DNA of 64,000 nucleotides from Rhizobium leguminosarum (GCF_002953715.1 NZ_CP025014.1:310001-374000); one strand, 5' to 3'. Counted from the first letter of the stretch, positions 31,811 to 41,523 are shown. Notes: generated by a model not told the origin, from the sequence alone. A program made the numbers and translations.

Positions 31811-34515
31811 CTGAGTTCATCCAGTTTCGGAATGTCGTTGGGTTTCGGCAGGCGGATGGTGAAGACTGCGCCCGGACGGCCAATCCGGTTGCCGGCGGTG
31901 ATCGTGCCGCCCATCGCCTCGATAAAGCCGCGGCAGATGGAAAGGCCAAGACCGGTGCCGGCGCGCACCTGATCGCCCTTGCGCACGCGGTAGAAGGTAT
32001 CGAAGACGCGGTTAAGATCGGCCGGCGGAATGCCTGGGCCCTCGTCCGAAATCTGCACGACGACATTGTCGGCATCGGCCCAGCCCTCGATATAGATCAC
32101 CGATCCCTCGGGCGCGTATTTCGCGGCATTGTCGAGCAGGTTGAAGATCACTTGCTCGAACAGGACAGGATCGACGCGCACCATCGGCAGGTCGGCGGGA
32201 ATGCTCATCTCGGTCTTGTGGCCGTCGAGGATCTTTGCGGCACGGCGAAGTGCGCTTCCGACAATATCGCCGGCATAATGCAGCGCATAGTTCGGCTCCA
32301 TCGCGCCGGATTCGATCTTGGTCATGTCGAGCAGGTTGGCGATGAAGCGGTTGAGGCGTTCGGATTCGTCGACGACGGTCGACAGCAGGTCGCTGCGGTC
32401 CTCCTCCGGCATCGAGGCGAAATAATCGCGCAGCGTGCCGGCGGCGCCGAGGATGGCGGCAAGCGGTGTCTTCAGGTCGTGCGAGATCGAAGTCAGCAGG
32501 GCCGAGCGCAACCGGTCTGCTTCGGCCCCAAGTCTTGCCCGGTCGACATCGGCGACGAGCTGGACGCGTTCGATGGCAAGGGCCGCCTGGTCGGCCAGCG
32601 CATCGAGCAGGCGCTGTTGCTCAGGCGTCAGCAGCGGTCCGTCGCGGCGGTCACTGTCGAGGCCGATGACACCGACGGCGGTGCGCCCGGTTCTCAGCGG
32701 CACATAGAGGCGTTTGGCGCCGGGCAGGGTGTCGGCGCCGCGGCCGGCGGCGTGATTGTGCTCCCAGGCCCAGCGGGCGGCGGCGATATCGGCATCGTCA
32801 AGCGTATCATCAGGCGGATAACCGGCCTTGACGGCGATGCTGCCCTCTTCCGGCAGCAGCAGCACGACGCGGACCTTCAGCATCGAGGCAAGTTGGAAGG
32901 CGGTTGCCCAGAGCACGTCGTCGAGCGTGCCGGTGCCGGCGAGCTTTTTCGAGAAGAGATAAAGGTCTTCGGTCGTGCGCGCCCGCTGGCGGGCGGCGGC
33001 GGCCTGGCGCTGCACGGTTGCAGTCAGGTTGCTGGCGATGATGGCGACGCCCAGGAAGAAGAAGAGCGCAAGCACGCTCTCCGGATCGCTGATCGTCAGC
33101 GTGTAGCGCGGCGGCAGGAAGAAGAAGTTGAAGGACAGCGCGCTGAGGATGCAGCTGTAAAGGGCCGGCCGCAGGCCGTGGAGGACGGCTGAGGTCAGCA
33201 CCGCCATCAGGAAGACGAGGGCGAGGTTGCGCACGTCGAGCACCTGGTCGAGCACGACGCTGACGCCGAGCGCGATGGCGACATAAAAGGTTGCCAGCAG
33301 GTAGGCCCTGAGATCCAGTTGCGGCGGGGTGGCCGCCGCCCTGACGCCGCGCGCGGTGGTGCCGTCCTTCTCATTGCCGGAAATGACATGGACGCTGATC
33401 TCGCCGGTCTTGCGGATCAGCTCGTCGGTGATCGAGCGGCTCCACCAGTCGCGCCATGTCGGCTTCTTCGGGGCGCCGATGACGATATGGGTCACGTTGT
33501 TGGCGGTGGCGTGGCGGACAAGCTCTTCGGCGACTTCGCGGCCGGGAATGGTGATCGCTTCGCCGCCGAGCTGCTCGGCAAGTCGCAGCGTCGCGGCGAC
33601 GGTATCGCGCTCGGCTTCGTTCAGATTGATCGAGCGGTTGGTCTCGATATAGACGGCAGCCCAGGGCGCGCGCAGCCGCGAGGCCATGCGGGCGGAATAA
33701 CGCACCAGCGAGGCGGAGCGCGGATGGTGGTCGACCGAGACGAGAACGCGTTCGCCCGCCGCCCAGGGGCCTGATATGGCATGGGCCTGCATGTGCGTGA
33801 GCAACTGGTCGTCGACGCGCTGTGCGGTCTTGCGCAGCGCAAGTTCTCTGAGCGCCGTCAGGTTGCCCGGCGTGAAGTAGTTGGTCAGCGCCCGCTCGGC
33901 GGTGCGCGGCATGTAGACCTTGCCGTCATGCAGGCGCTTGATCAGATCATCCGGCGTCAGGTCGATGATCTCGACGTCATCGGCAAGGTCGATGATCGAG
34001 TCCGGTACCGTCTCGCGCACACGGATGCGGGTGATCTGCGAGACGACGTCGTTCAGGCTTTCGACATGCTGAATGTTCAGCGTCGTATAGACATCGATGC
34101 CGCGGTCGAGCAATTCCTTCACGTCGAGATAGCGCTTCGGATGGCGGCTGCCCTCGGCATTGGTATGGGCGAGTTCATCGACCAGCACGAGATCAGGCCG
34201 GCGGGCAAGGATGCCGTCGAGGTCCATTTCCTCCAGCGGCCGGCCCTTGTAGCTGATTTCGACACGAGGGATGATCTCGAAGCCGCTGAGGAGCGCTTCG
34301 GTTTCCTTGCGGCCATGAGTCTCGACGACGCCGATGATGACATCGAGACCGTCGGCGATCTTGGCACGGCCGGAGACGAGCATCTCGTAGGTTTTGCCGA
34401 CGCCGGGGGCGGCACCCAGAAAGATCTTCAGACGGCCGCGCGTTTCAGCCCGGGCTTTTTCGAGAAGGGCATCGGGCGAGGGCCTGCCGGCCTGGTCGCG
34501 GTTGTCGTCTGGCAT
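31807..34515 (-). CDS. kdpD: KdpD sensor histidine kinase
   Basis: The 902-aa membrane sensor has the N-terminal KdpD domain with Walker-type GAAPGVGKT (34-42) and VDELAHTN, a Usp-like domain, four membrane helices (about 400-510), a GAF domain, HisKA (SHDLKTPLAAILG) and HATPase (NLLDNAAKYAPEG, DEGPGIPP, GTGLGLSI). ATG 34515 was chosen because MPDDNRDQAGRPSPDALLEK is the family N-terminus; the frame is open 38 codons more but is not conserved there. It overlaps kdpE. Confidence 0.96.
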   Translation of the reverse strand: MPDDNRDQAGRPSPDALLEKARAETRGRLKIFLGAAPGVGKTYEMLVSGRAKIADGLDVIIGVVETHGRKETEALLSGFEIIPRVEISYKGRPLEEMDLDGILARRPDLVLVDELAHTNAEGSRHPKRYLDVKELLDRGIDVYTTLNIQHVESLNDVVSQITRIRVRETVPDSIIDLADDVEIIDLTPDDLIKRLHDGKVYMPRTAERALTNYFTPGNLTALRELALRKTAQRVDDQLLTHMQAHAISGPWAAGERVLVSVDHHPRSASLVRYSARMASRLRAPWAAVYIETNRSINLNEAERDTVAATLRLAEQLGGEAITIPGREVAEELVRHATANNVTHIVIGAPKKPTWRDWWSRSITDELIRKTGEISVHVISGNEKDGTTARGVRAAATPPQLDLRAYLLATFYVAIALGVSVVLDQVLDVRNLALVFLMAVLTSAVLHGLRPALYSCILSALSFNFFFLPPRYTLTISDPESVLALFFFLGVAIIASNLTATVQRQAAAARQRARTTEDLYLFSKKLAGTGTLDDVLWATAFQLASMLKVRVVLLLPEEGSIAVKAGYPPDDTLDDADIAAARWAWEHNHAAGRGADTLPGAKRLYVPLRTGRTAVGVIGLDSDRRDGPLLTPEQQRLLDALADQAALAIERVQLVADVDRARLGAEADRLRSALLTSISHDLKTPLAAILGAAGTLRDYFASMPEEDRSDLLSTVVDESERLNRFIANLLDMTKIESGAMEPNYALHYAGDIVGSALRRAAKILDGHKTEMSIPADLPMVRVDPVLFEQVIFNLLDNAAKYAPEGSVIYIEGWADADNVVVQISDEGPGIPPADLNRVFDTFYRVRKGDQVRAGTGLGLSICRGFIEAMGGTITAGNRIGRPGAVFTIRLPKPNDIPKLDELR

Positions 34516-34565
34516 GCGTATGGTCTTTCTGCAGATGGCTGCCGAGGCCGGGTTACATCTCCCTA

Positions 34566-34600
34566 TCCCTCGTCCCTGTGACGAGCGCAGGGATGAGGGA
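34566..34600 (-). terminator. Stem-loop between kdpC and kdpD
   Basis: TCCCTCGTCCCTG pairs with CAGGGATGAGGGA (one wobble pair) in the 110-bp gap after kdpC. No T run follows in the direction of transcription, so it probably separates expression of the pump genes from the regulatory genes rather than stopping transcription fully. Confidence 0.45.
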
Positions 34601-34625
34601 AGGAAAGGGGCGCAGCCTGCCAGGG

Positions 34626-35195
34626 TCACTCAGTCATAGAAGCATCAAGGCTCTGGTTCAACGCCAGAACATTGACGGTGGGTTCGCCGAGAATGCCGAG
34701 CTCGCGGCCTTGAACGGCACCGTCGACCAGCGCGTTGACCTTGGCCTCATCAAGGCTTCGCGCCTTGGCAACACGCGCCACCTGGAAATAGGCAGCCTCC
34801 GGCGAGATATCGGGATCGAGGCCGCTGCCCGAAGCGGTGACAAGGTCGGCAGGCACGTCAGCCGTTGGGTTCGCCGCCTTGGCGGCGGTATAGTCGCCCT
34901 TGACGCGGTCGATCAGCTTCTGGCTGGTCGGGCCGAGGTTCGAGCCGCTGGAGGCGGCCGCATTGTAGCCGTCGCCGGCGGCCGAGGGACGGCCGTGGAA
35001 ATACTTGTCGCTGGTGAAGGCCTGGCCGATCAGCGTCGAGCCGATCACCTGGCCGTTGTTCTCGATCAGGCTGCCGTTCGCCTGGGCCGGGAACAGGGCC
35101 TGGGCAGCACCCGTCATGGCAAGCGGATAAAGCAGGCCGGTGATGGCGGTGGTGGCAACGATCATGACGACCGCCGGACGAAGTTCTTTCAACAT
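34626..35195 (-). CDS. kdpC: KdpC, potassium-transporting ATPase subunit C
   Basis: The 189-aa protein has one N-terminal membrane helix (VVMIVATTAITGLLYPLAM) and a periplasmic domain with the conserved GSTLIGQAFTSDKYFHGRPSA-like segment, SGSNLGPTS and SGSGLDPDISPEAA. It assembles with KdpA and KdpB. GGAG precedes ATG 35195. Confidence 0.96.
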   Translation of the reverse strand: MLKELRPAVVMIVATTAITGLLYPLAMTGAAQALFPAQANGSLIENNGQVIGSTLIGQAFTSDKYFHGRPSAAGDGYNAAASSGSNLGPTSQKLIDRVKGDYTAAKAANPTADVPADLVTASGSGLDPDISPEAAYFQVARVAKARSLDEAKVNALVDGAVQGRELGILGEPTVNVLALNQSLDASMTE

Positions 35196-35229
35196 TGTCT
35201 TACTCCTTCGAGTGTTCAGACGGGATCCG

Positions 35230-37290
35230 TTAGGCGAGGCCGAGGGCTGCGACAGCCATGTCGATCGCCTTGATGCCGATGAAGGGAACGATGATGCCGC
35301 CGGCACCGTAGATCAGCAGGTTGCGCGACAGCAGCGCGCCGGCGCCGATCGGACGGTAGCGGACACCCTTCAGCGACAGCGGGATCAGCGCGATGATGAT
35401 CAGCGCGTTGAAGATGATCGCCGAGAGGATGGCGCTTTGCGGCGTCGAAAGCCCCATGATGTTCAAGACGCCGAGCTGCGGGTAGAAGGTCAGGAACATC
35501 GCTGGGATGATGGCGAAGTACTTGGCAATGTCGTTAGCGATCGAGAAGGTCGTCAGCGCGCCGCGCGTCATCAACAGCTGTTTGCCGATCTCGACGATCT
35601 CGATGAGCTTCGTCGGGTCGGAGTCGAGATCGACCATGTTGCCGGCCTCGCGGGCGGCGACCGTGCCGGTGTTCATGGCGACGCCGACATCGGCCTGGGC
35701 GAGCGCCGGCGCATCGTTGGTGCCGTCGCCGCACATGGCGACGAGCTTGCCCTTCGACTGTTCTTCGCGCATCAGCGCCAGCTTCATCTCCGGCGTTGCC
35801 TGGGCGAGGAAGTCGTCGACGCCGGCCTCGGCGGCGATGGCGGCTGCCGTCAGCGGGTTGTCGCCTGTGATCATCACGGTGCGGATGCCCATGCGGCGCA
35901 GCTCGGTGAAGCGCTCGCGGATGCCGCCCTTGACGATATCCTTCAGCTGGATGACGCCGAGCAGCCTGCCGTCGCGGGCAACGGCCAGCGGCGTGCCGCC
36001 TGATTTGGCGACTTCGTCGGCGATCGACTGCAGTTCGCGCACGATCTCGCTGCCGTTTTTCGAGGATGAATCGCCATTGACATAGGTCAGCACGGCATCG
36101 ACCGCACCCTTGCGGATCGAGGCGCCTTCGAGATCGACGCCGCTCATGCGGGTCTGGGCGGTGAAGGGCACGAAGGTTGCTTTCAGGCTTGCCATGTCGC
36201 GGCCGCGGATCGCGTATTTCTCCTTGGCGAGCACGACGATGGAACGGCCTTCCGGCGTTTCGTCGGCAAGCGAGGCGAGCTGGGCGGCATCGGCGAGATC
36301 CTGTTCGGAAACGCCGCTGACCGGACGGAAGGTCGTCGCCTGGCGATTGCCGAGCGTGATCGTGCCCGTCTTGTCGAGCAGCAGTGTGTCGACGTCGCCG
36401 GCGGCTTCGACCGCGCGGCCGGACATGGCGAGCACGTTGAAGCGGACGAGGCGGTCCATGCCGGCAATGCCGATTGCCGAGAGCAGTGCGCCGATCGTCG
36501 TCGGGATCAGGGTGACGAAGAGGGCGACGAGCACGATGATCGGGATCGAGCCGCCGGCATAGATGGCAAAGCTCGGGATCGTCGCGGTGGCGAGCACGAA
36601 GATCAGCGTCATGCCGGCGAGCAGGATGTTAAGCGCGATCTCGTTCGGCGTCTTCTGGCGTTCGGCGCCTTCGACGAGCGCAATCATCCGGTCGATGAAG
36701 GTCGAGCCGGCAGCCGCGGTGATGCGCACGCGGATCCAGTCGGAGAGCACCTGCGTGCCGCCGGTGACGGCCGAGCGGTCGCCGCCGGATTCGCGGATGA
36801 CAGGGGCGGATTCGCCTGTTATCGCCGCTTCGTTGACGGAGGCTACACCTTCGACCACTTCGCCGTCCGACGGGATGATGTCGCCGGCTTCGACGAGCAC
36901 GAGGTCGCCGACCTTGAGGCTGGTGCCCGGCACCACGCGGTAGCCGCTGCCGTTATTGGCAGTCAGCAGCTTCGCCTGGGTTTCGGTGCGCGCCTTGCGC
37001 AGCGAATCCGCCTGAGCCTTGCCGCGGCCTTCAGCAACGGCTTCGGCGAAATTGGCAAAGAGCACGGTGAACCAGAGCCAGAGATTGATCTGGAACGAGA
37101 AGCCGAGATTGCCGTTGCCTGCCACGAGATCGCGCAGGAAGAGGACGGTGGTCAGCACCGAGACCGTGGCCACGACGAACATGACCGGGTTTCTGGCAAG
37201 CGCCCGAGGGTTGAGCTTCTTGAAAGCGGCGCCCACGGCCGGAATGAGGATGCGAGAATCCATGATGCTCGCGGATTTTGCCTGGCTCAT
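35230..37290 (-). CDS. kdpB: KdpB, P-type ATPase subunit
   Basis: The 686-aa subunit hydrolyses ATP. The phosphorylated Asp306 is in DKTGTIT, the A-domain loop TGES is at 158-161, and GDGTNDAPALAQADVG is present near residue 510. The length and motif order equal those of the E. coli protein. Ser in TGES corresponds to the inhibitory phosphorylation site known in E. coli KdpB. Confidence 0.97.
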   Translation of the reverse strand: MSQAKSASIMDSRILIPAVGAAFKKLNPRALARNPVMFVVATVSVLTTVLFLRDLVAGNGNLGFSFQINLWLWFTVLFANFAEAVAEGRGKAQADSLRKARTETQAKLLTANNGSGYRVVPGTSLKVGDLVLVEAGDIIPSDGEVVEGVASVNEAAITGESAPVIRESGGDRSAVTGGTQVLSDWIRVRITAAAGSTFIDRMIALVEGAERQKTPNEIALNILLAGMTLIFVLATATIPSFAIYAGGSIPIIVLVALFVTLIPTTIGALLSAIGIAGMDRLVRFNVLAMSGRAVEAAGDVDTLLLDKTGTITLGNRQATTFRPVSGVSEQDLADAAQLASLADETPEGRSIVVLAKEKYAIRGRDMASLKATFVPFTAQTRMSGVDLEGASIRKGAVDAVLTYVNGDSSSKNGSEIVRELQSIADEVAKSGGTPLAVARDGRLLGVIQLKDIVKGGIRERFTELRRMGIRTVMITGDNPLTAAAIAAEAGVDDFLAQATPEMKLALMREEQSKGKLVAMCGDGTNDAPALAQADVGVAMNTGTVAAREAGNMVDLDSDPTKLIEIVEIGKQLLMTRGALTTFSIANDIAKYFAIIPAMFLTFYPQLGVLNIMGLSTPQSAILSAIIFNALIIIALIPLSLKGVRYRPIGAGALLSRNLLIYGAGGIIVPFIGIKAIDMAVAALGLA

Positions 37291-37334
37291 AAGAGACTCC
37301 AGCTTTGAAACGAGGATGGCGAACCGGAAGCCGG

Positions 37335-37490
37335 TCAGCCCTGTAGGATTTTGAAGATGGCGGCGATGACGAGGAGGCCTGCCATCATCACCAGGATGAT
37401 GTCGGTGGCGCGGGCCGTCGGGCCATTCCCACGCCCCGGCGCACCGGGACGTGGATGGAAGGCGTTGCGAAGCCTGTGGCGCAGGATCAT
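37335..37490 (-). CDS. Small membrane protein encoded between kdpA and kdpB (51 aa)
   Basis: ATG 37490 follows AGGTGA at 5 bases and starts 9 bp after the kdpA stop. The first 28 residues are basic and Pro/Gly-rich (ILRHRLRNAFHPRPGAPG), the rest is one membrane helix (IILVMMAGLLVIAAIFKIL). Position, start signal and topology (positive-inside) indicate a real gene. A KdpF-like stabilising or regulatory peptide of the Kdp complex is a reasonable guess; classical kdp operons lack it. Confidence 0.75.
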   Translation of the reverse strand: MILRHRLRNAFHPRPGAPGRGNGPTARATDIILVMMAGLLVIAAIFKILQG

Positions 37491-37499
37491 GGCATCACC

Positions 37500-39203
37500 T
37501 CAGAAGGTCTGACCGGCGATCATGACCAGGTGCTCGACGACAGGGCCGAGCGCCAAGGCCGGGAAGAAGGTCAGGCCGCCGACGATCAGGATCGTACCGA
37601 CGAGCAGGCCGACGAAGAGCGGACCATCGGTCGGGAAGGTGCCTGCCGAGGCCGGAACCGACTTCTTGGCGATCAGCGAGCCGGCGATCGCAAGCGCGGG
37701 GATGATGACCAGGAATCGGCCGGCGAGCATGCCGATGCCGAGCGTCACGTTGTACCAGGGCGTGTTGCCCGTCAGGCCGCCGAAAGCCGAGCCGTTGTTG
37801 GCCGCAGCCGAGGTATAGGCATAGAGGATTTCGGAGAAGCCGTGCGGGCCGGCGGTGCCGATCGAGGCGACGGCGCTTGGCAGCACCGTGGCGATCGCGG
37901 TGAACACCAGCATGGCCAGCGGCAGGCAGAGAATGGCGAGAACGGCCATCTTCATTTCTTTCGCCTCGATCTTCTTGCCGAGATATTCCGGCGTGCGACC
38001 GACCATCAGGCCGGCGACGAAGACGGCGACGATAATGAAGAGCAGGATGCCGTAGAAGCCCGCGCCGACACCGCCGATGATGACTTCGCCGAGCTGCATG
38101 TTGATCAGCGGGACGAGGCCGCCGAGCGCGGTGAAGCTGCCGTGCATCGCATTGACCGCGCCGCACGAGGCTGCCGTGGTGATGACCGCAAAGAGCGAGG
38201 ATAGGGCGACGCCGAAGCGGACTTCCTTGCCTTCCATGTTGCCGCCGCCAAGACCAAAGGCATGCATCAGCGGGTTGCCGGCGGCTTCCGCCCAATAGGT
38301 GACGCCGACACCGACGATGAACAGGATGCCCATCGTGGCAAGGATTGCCCAGCCCTGGCGCTGGTTGCCGACCATTCGGCCGAAAACGTTGGTGAGGGCC
38401 GCACCGATCGCGAAGATCGACACCATCTGGATGAGGTTGGAGATCGCATCGGGGTTTTCGAACGGATGGGCGGAATTGGCATTGAAGAAGCCGCCGCCGT
38501 TTGTGCCGAGCATCTTGATTGCAAGCTGCGATGCAACGGGACCGACGGCGATTGTCTGCTGCGCGCCTTCGAGCGTCGTCGCATTGACGTAGGGGCCAAG
38601 CGTCTGCGGCACGCCGAGATAGACGAAGACCAGTGTCAGCAGGATGCAGATCGGCAGTAGCACATAGAAGGTCGCCCTGGTCATATCGACCCAGAAATTG
38701 CCGACGGCCTTGCCCGAAGCGCGCGAGAAGGCGCGGATGAAGGCGAGCGCGATGGCTATGCCCGTCGCCGCAGAGGCGAAGTTCTGGACCGTGAAGCCGG
38801 CCATCTGGGTCAGATAGGACATCGTGCTTTCGCCGCCGTAATTCTGCCAGTTGGTATTGCTGACGAAGCTGACGGCGGTGTTGAAGGAAAGCTCGGGCGG
38901 GACGGCGGCCATGCCGGCTGGATTATAGGGAAGGCCGGCCTGCAGGCGTTGCAGCGCGTAAAGCACGATGACGCCGAGCAGGCTGAAGAGCAGCATGGCG
39001 AAGGCATAGGAGGTCCAATGCTGTTCCTCGCGTTCGCTGGTGCCGGCAAGGCGGTAAAGCCCCCGTTCGATCGGAACGAGGACCGGTGACAGGAAAGTGC
39101 GCTCGCCGCTGAAGACGCGCGTCATGTAACCGCCGAGCGGTTTGACGAGCACGAGGACGATCCCGCAATAAAGCAGGATCTGAAGCCATCCGTTGAGGGT
39201 CAT
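37500..39203 (-). CDS. kdpA: KdpA, potassium channel-like subunit
   Basis: The 567-aa protein translocates K+. It has about ten membrane helices and the degenerate selectivity-filter loops typical of the family (SFVSNTNWQNYGGE, LGTNGGGFFNANSAHP, SAAANNGSAFGGL). The length is normal for the subunit. It is preceded by kdpF with a 69-bp gap. Confidence 0.97.
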   Translation of the reverse strand: MTLNGWLQILLYCGIVLVLVKPLGGYMTRVFSGERTFLSPVLVPIERGLYRLAGTSEREEQHWTSYAFAMLLFSLLGVIVLYALQRLQAGLPYNPAGMAAVPPELSFNTAVSFVSNTNWQNYGGESTMSYLTQMAGFTVQNFASAATGIAIALAFIRAFSRASGKAVGNFWVDMTRATFYVLLPICILLTLVFVYLGVPQTLGPYVNATTLEGAQQTIAVGPVASQLAIKMLGTNGGGFFNANSAHPFENPDAISNLIQMVSIFAIGAALTNVFGRMVGNQRQGWAILATMGILFIVGVGVTYWAEAAGNPLMHAFGLGGGNMEGKEVRFGVALSSLFAVITTAASCGAVNAMHGSFTALGGLVPLINMQLGEVIIGGVGAGFYGILLFIIVAVFVAGLMVGRTPEYLGKKIEAKEMKMAVLAILCLPLAMLVFTAIATVLPSAVASIGTAGPHGFSEILYAYTSAAANNGSAFGGLTGNTPWYNVTLGIGMLAGRFLVIIPALAIAGSLIAKKSVPASAGTFPTDGPLFVGLLVGTILIVGGLTFFPALALGPVVEHLVMIAGQTF

Positions 39204-39272
39204 TTGGGGTAACTTTCAATACCCGGCTGCTTCTCGGTCGCGCATGCGCGACCTCAGAAGCGCCAGTTCTCT

Positions 39273-39362
39273 TCAAAAGCGTTCTGGGCGAAGGAGAGCG
39301 TAGGTGAGGTAAACGGTGAGAAACACGGTTACGGCACCGCTCAAGACATAATCGAGGGTCAT
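39273..39362 (-). CDS. kdpF: KdpF, small subunit of the Kdp ATPase (29 aa)
   Basis: The peptide MTLDYVLSGAVTVFLTVYLT then YALLRPERF is a single membrane helix with the family ending LLRPERF. AGGAGAAG lies 6 bases before ATG 39362. KdpF stabilises the KdpABC complex in the membrane. Confidence 0.9.
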   Translation of the reverse strand: MTLDYVLSGAVTVFLTVYLTYALLRPERF

Positions 39363-39376
39363 CGTCGCTTCTCCTG

Positions 39377-39460
39377 TCAAAGCCTGTCGCAGGCTCGGGT
39401 GTAGGCAAAGCACAGCGCGAAGAATATGATCGCGGTGCCGAGTAGAATGATATCCATCAT
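39377..39460 (-). CDS. Leader membrane peptide upstream of kdpF (27 aa)
   Basis: Tandem ATG codons at 39460 and 39457 are preceded by AGGAG (8 bases to the first). The peptide MMDIILLGTAIIFFALCFAY then TRACDRL is a single hydrophobic helix with a short basic tail and ends 14 bp before kdpF. It is the first gene of the kdp transcript. I recall an equivalent tiny ORF in other rhizobial kdp operons; no function is established to my knowledge. Confidence 0.7.
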   Translation of the reverse strand: MMDIILLGTAIIFFALCFAYTRACDRL

Positions 39461-39853
39461 GATCGTGACTCCTGTTGTTCTTCTTGGAGTCAGACAAGAC
39501 GAAGGGCGCTGGGAGGCCGCCTTTCATGCTTTCTGGCGTGGAGATGATCTTTTCGATCTCTCGGCCATGAATATGGAGCCGAAGCGCATAAAGGTTCGAG
39601 ACGGACGACAGGCCATCTATATAAAAATCTTATAAATGCCCTTCCGAGGCTGCTCGCCATCGGACCAGGCTGGCGCTGTTTCCCGACGGACCGCTGCCGC
39701 CACTGAGCCTCGGCAAGTCCGAGTGAGCATTTTTTCATTTGTTGAGCAAAAGCCTTCGCAATCCGGTTGAATTGGGAAGGCTTCGGGCCTTATAGTCGGC
39801 TTCGACGCTGCCCGATGGAGTCATGGGCAAGCCATTAGGGAAGGAAACCGACG
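39461..39853. promoter_or_regulatory. Divergent promoter region of kdp and the dehydrogenase gene
   Basis: No gene is seen in these 393 bp. An AT-rich segment at 39610-39640 (CTATATAAAAATCTTATAAA) probably contains the kdp promoter and KdpE site. The 5' end of the dehydrogenase has GGGAAGGAAA 5-10 bases before its ATG. Confidence 0.4.
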
Positions 39854-40897
39854 ATGACCAAAGTCCGTGCGCTTGTCCTCGAGCGCCAGCATGAGCTTGC
39901 GCTTCGCGATATCGATCTGCCGCTTGAAACCGGCCCTGGCGAGGTGAAGATCAGGATCCACACGGTCGGCGTGTGCGGTTCGGACGTGCATTATTACACC
40001 CACGGCAAGATCGGCCCCTTCGTCGTCAACGCGCCGATGGTGCTCGGCCATGAGGCGGCGGGCACGGTGGTCGAGGTCGGCGCTGGCGTCACGCATCTGA
40101 AAGTCGGCGACCGCGTCTGCATGGAGCCCGGCATTCCGGATCCGAATTCCAAGGCAAGCCGGCTCGGCCTGTACAATATCGACCCGGCCGTCACCTTCTG
40201 GGCGACCCCGCCGATCCACGGCGTGCTGACGCCAGAGGTCGTGCATCCCGCCAATTACACCTTCAAGCTACCCGACAATGTCAGCTTTGCCGAAGGCGCC
40301 ATGGTCGAGCCCTTCGCCGTCGGCATGCAGGCGGCCGCCAAAGCGAAGATTACGCCTGGTGATACTGCCGTCGTCCTCGGCGCCGGGCCGATCGGCACGA
40401 TGGTGGCGATCGCGGCCCTTGCCGGCGGCTGCGCCCGCGCGATCGTCGCCGATCTCGCCCAGCCGAAGCTCGATATCGCCGCGCAGTACCAGGGTGTCAT
40501 TCCGGTCAATATCCGCGAGAAGAACCTGGTCGAAGAGGTCGGCCGGCTGACCAACGGCTGGGGCGCCGATGTCGTCTTCGAATGCTCCGGCTCGCCGAAG
40601 GCCTGGGAGACGATCATGGCGCTGCCGCGCCCGGGTGGCGTCATTGTTGTCGTCGGCCTGCCGGTCAACCCGATCGGCTTCGACGTCTCGACGGCATCCA
40701 CCAAGGAAATCCGCATCGAGACGGTGTTCCGCTACGCGCACCAGTATGAGCGCTCGATCGCGCTGCTCGGCTCAGGACGAGTGGATCTGAAGCCACTGAT
40801 TTCCGAGACCTTCAAATTCGAAGATTCGATCAAGGCCTTTGATCGCGCCGTCGAGGCCCGGCCGAGCGACGTGAAGCTGCAGATCGTGATGGGGTAG
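39854..40897 (+). CDS. Zinc-dependent polyol dehydrogenase (xylitol/sorbitol type)
   Basis: The 347-aa medium-chain dehydrogenase oxidises a polyol with NAD+. GVCGSDVHYYTHGKIG (catalytic Zn Cys), GHEAAGTVVEVG (Zn His, Glu), MVEPFAVGMQAA and the Rossmann motif VLGAGPIGTM are visible. FWATPPIHGVLTPEVVHP is the loop of xylitol/L-iditol dehydrogenases; the four structural-zinc Cys of alcohol dehydrogenases are absent. It stands alone, without a transporter. Confidence 0.88.
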   Translation: MTKVRALVLERQHELALRDIDLPLETGPGEVKIRIHTVGVCGSDVHYYTHGKIGPFVVNAPMVLGHEAAGTVVEVGAGVTHLKVGDRVCMEPGIPDPNSKASRLGLYNIDPAVTFWATPPIHGVLTPEVVHPANYTFKLPDNVSFAEGAMVEPFAVGMQAAAKAKITPGDTAVVLGAGPIGTMVAIAALAGGCARAIVADLAQPKLDIAAQYQGVIPVNIREKNLVEEVGRLTNGWGADVVFECSGSPKAWETIMALPRPGGVIVVVGLPVNPIGFDVSTASTKEIRIETVFRYAHQYERSIALLGSGRVDLKPLISETFKFEDSIKAFDRAVEARPSDVKLQIVMG

Positions 40898-40910
40898 GTC
40901 TACAGCGCTT

Positions 40911-41480
40911 CTATGAGTGCCTGGCACTCAGTTTTATCTTGCGAAAGGCAAGAGCCGCGCCTGTGACGACAGCCGCGGCTCCGACTGCGATCAGCAGATG
41001 GCGATGAAGGGGAAGGTGGCCCAATGTCTGTTGGATGCCGTGCCCGAACAAGTAACCGAGCGCCGTGAAAAGCTGCCCCCACGCAAACGCGGCCACGGCA
41101 TTCAGGATGATGAATTTTCCGGTCGCTATTCGCGTCGTCCCGATGACGATCGGGCTGATCGTCCGCAACCCCACAAGAAAACGAAACGCAAGGATGAATC
41201 CGGTGGGATATCTTTCCAGAAGCCGGGTTGCGCGCGCCAGCGCCGGTCTTTCCATCAGCCGGCGGACGAGACCCCATCGAGCCGCATAACGGCCGGCGAA
41301 GAACCAGAACTGATCGCCGGCGAAGGATCCTGCCGTTGCCGCAAGCGACGCCGACCAATAGGTCAGCAGACCGCGGTGGGAGATGACGCCGCCAAGGAAG
41401 GCGGCTGTTTCGCCTTCGAAGGCGGCGCCCAGAAATATCGCCAACAGGCCGTAGTGCTCGATCAGCAGTTCGATAGACAC
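40911..41480 (-). CDS. DedA-family membrane protein
   Basis: The 189-aa inner-membrane protein has the SNARE-assoc/DedA domain: GAAFEGETAAFLGGVISHRG, then GDQFWFFAGRYAARWG and RFLVGLRTISPIVIGTTRI with the conserved Arg. Related proteins translocate undecaprenyl phosphate or phosphatidylethanolamine. The C-terminus carries a final helix and a basic tail. Monocistronic. Confidence 0.88.
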   Translation of the reverse strand: MSIELLIEHYGLLAIFLGAAFEGETAAFLGGVISHRGLLTYWSASLAATAGSFAGDQFWFFAGRYAARWGLVRRLMERPALARATRLLERYPTGFILAFRFLVGLRTISPIVIGTTRIATGKFIILNAVAAFAWGQLFTALGYLFGHGIQQTLGHLPLHRHLLIAVGAAAVVTGAALAFRKIKLSARHS

Positions 41481-41523
41481 TCAGCCCGCCTCCAGCTGTC
41501 GATTTCGGAGCATCAATTCATAG

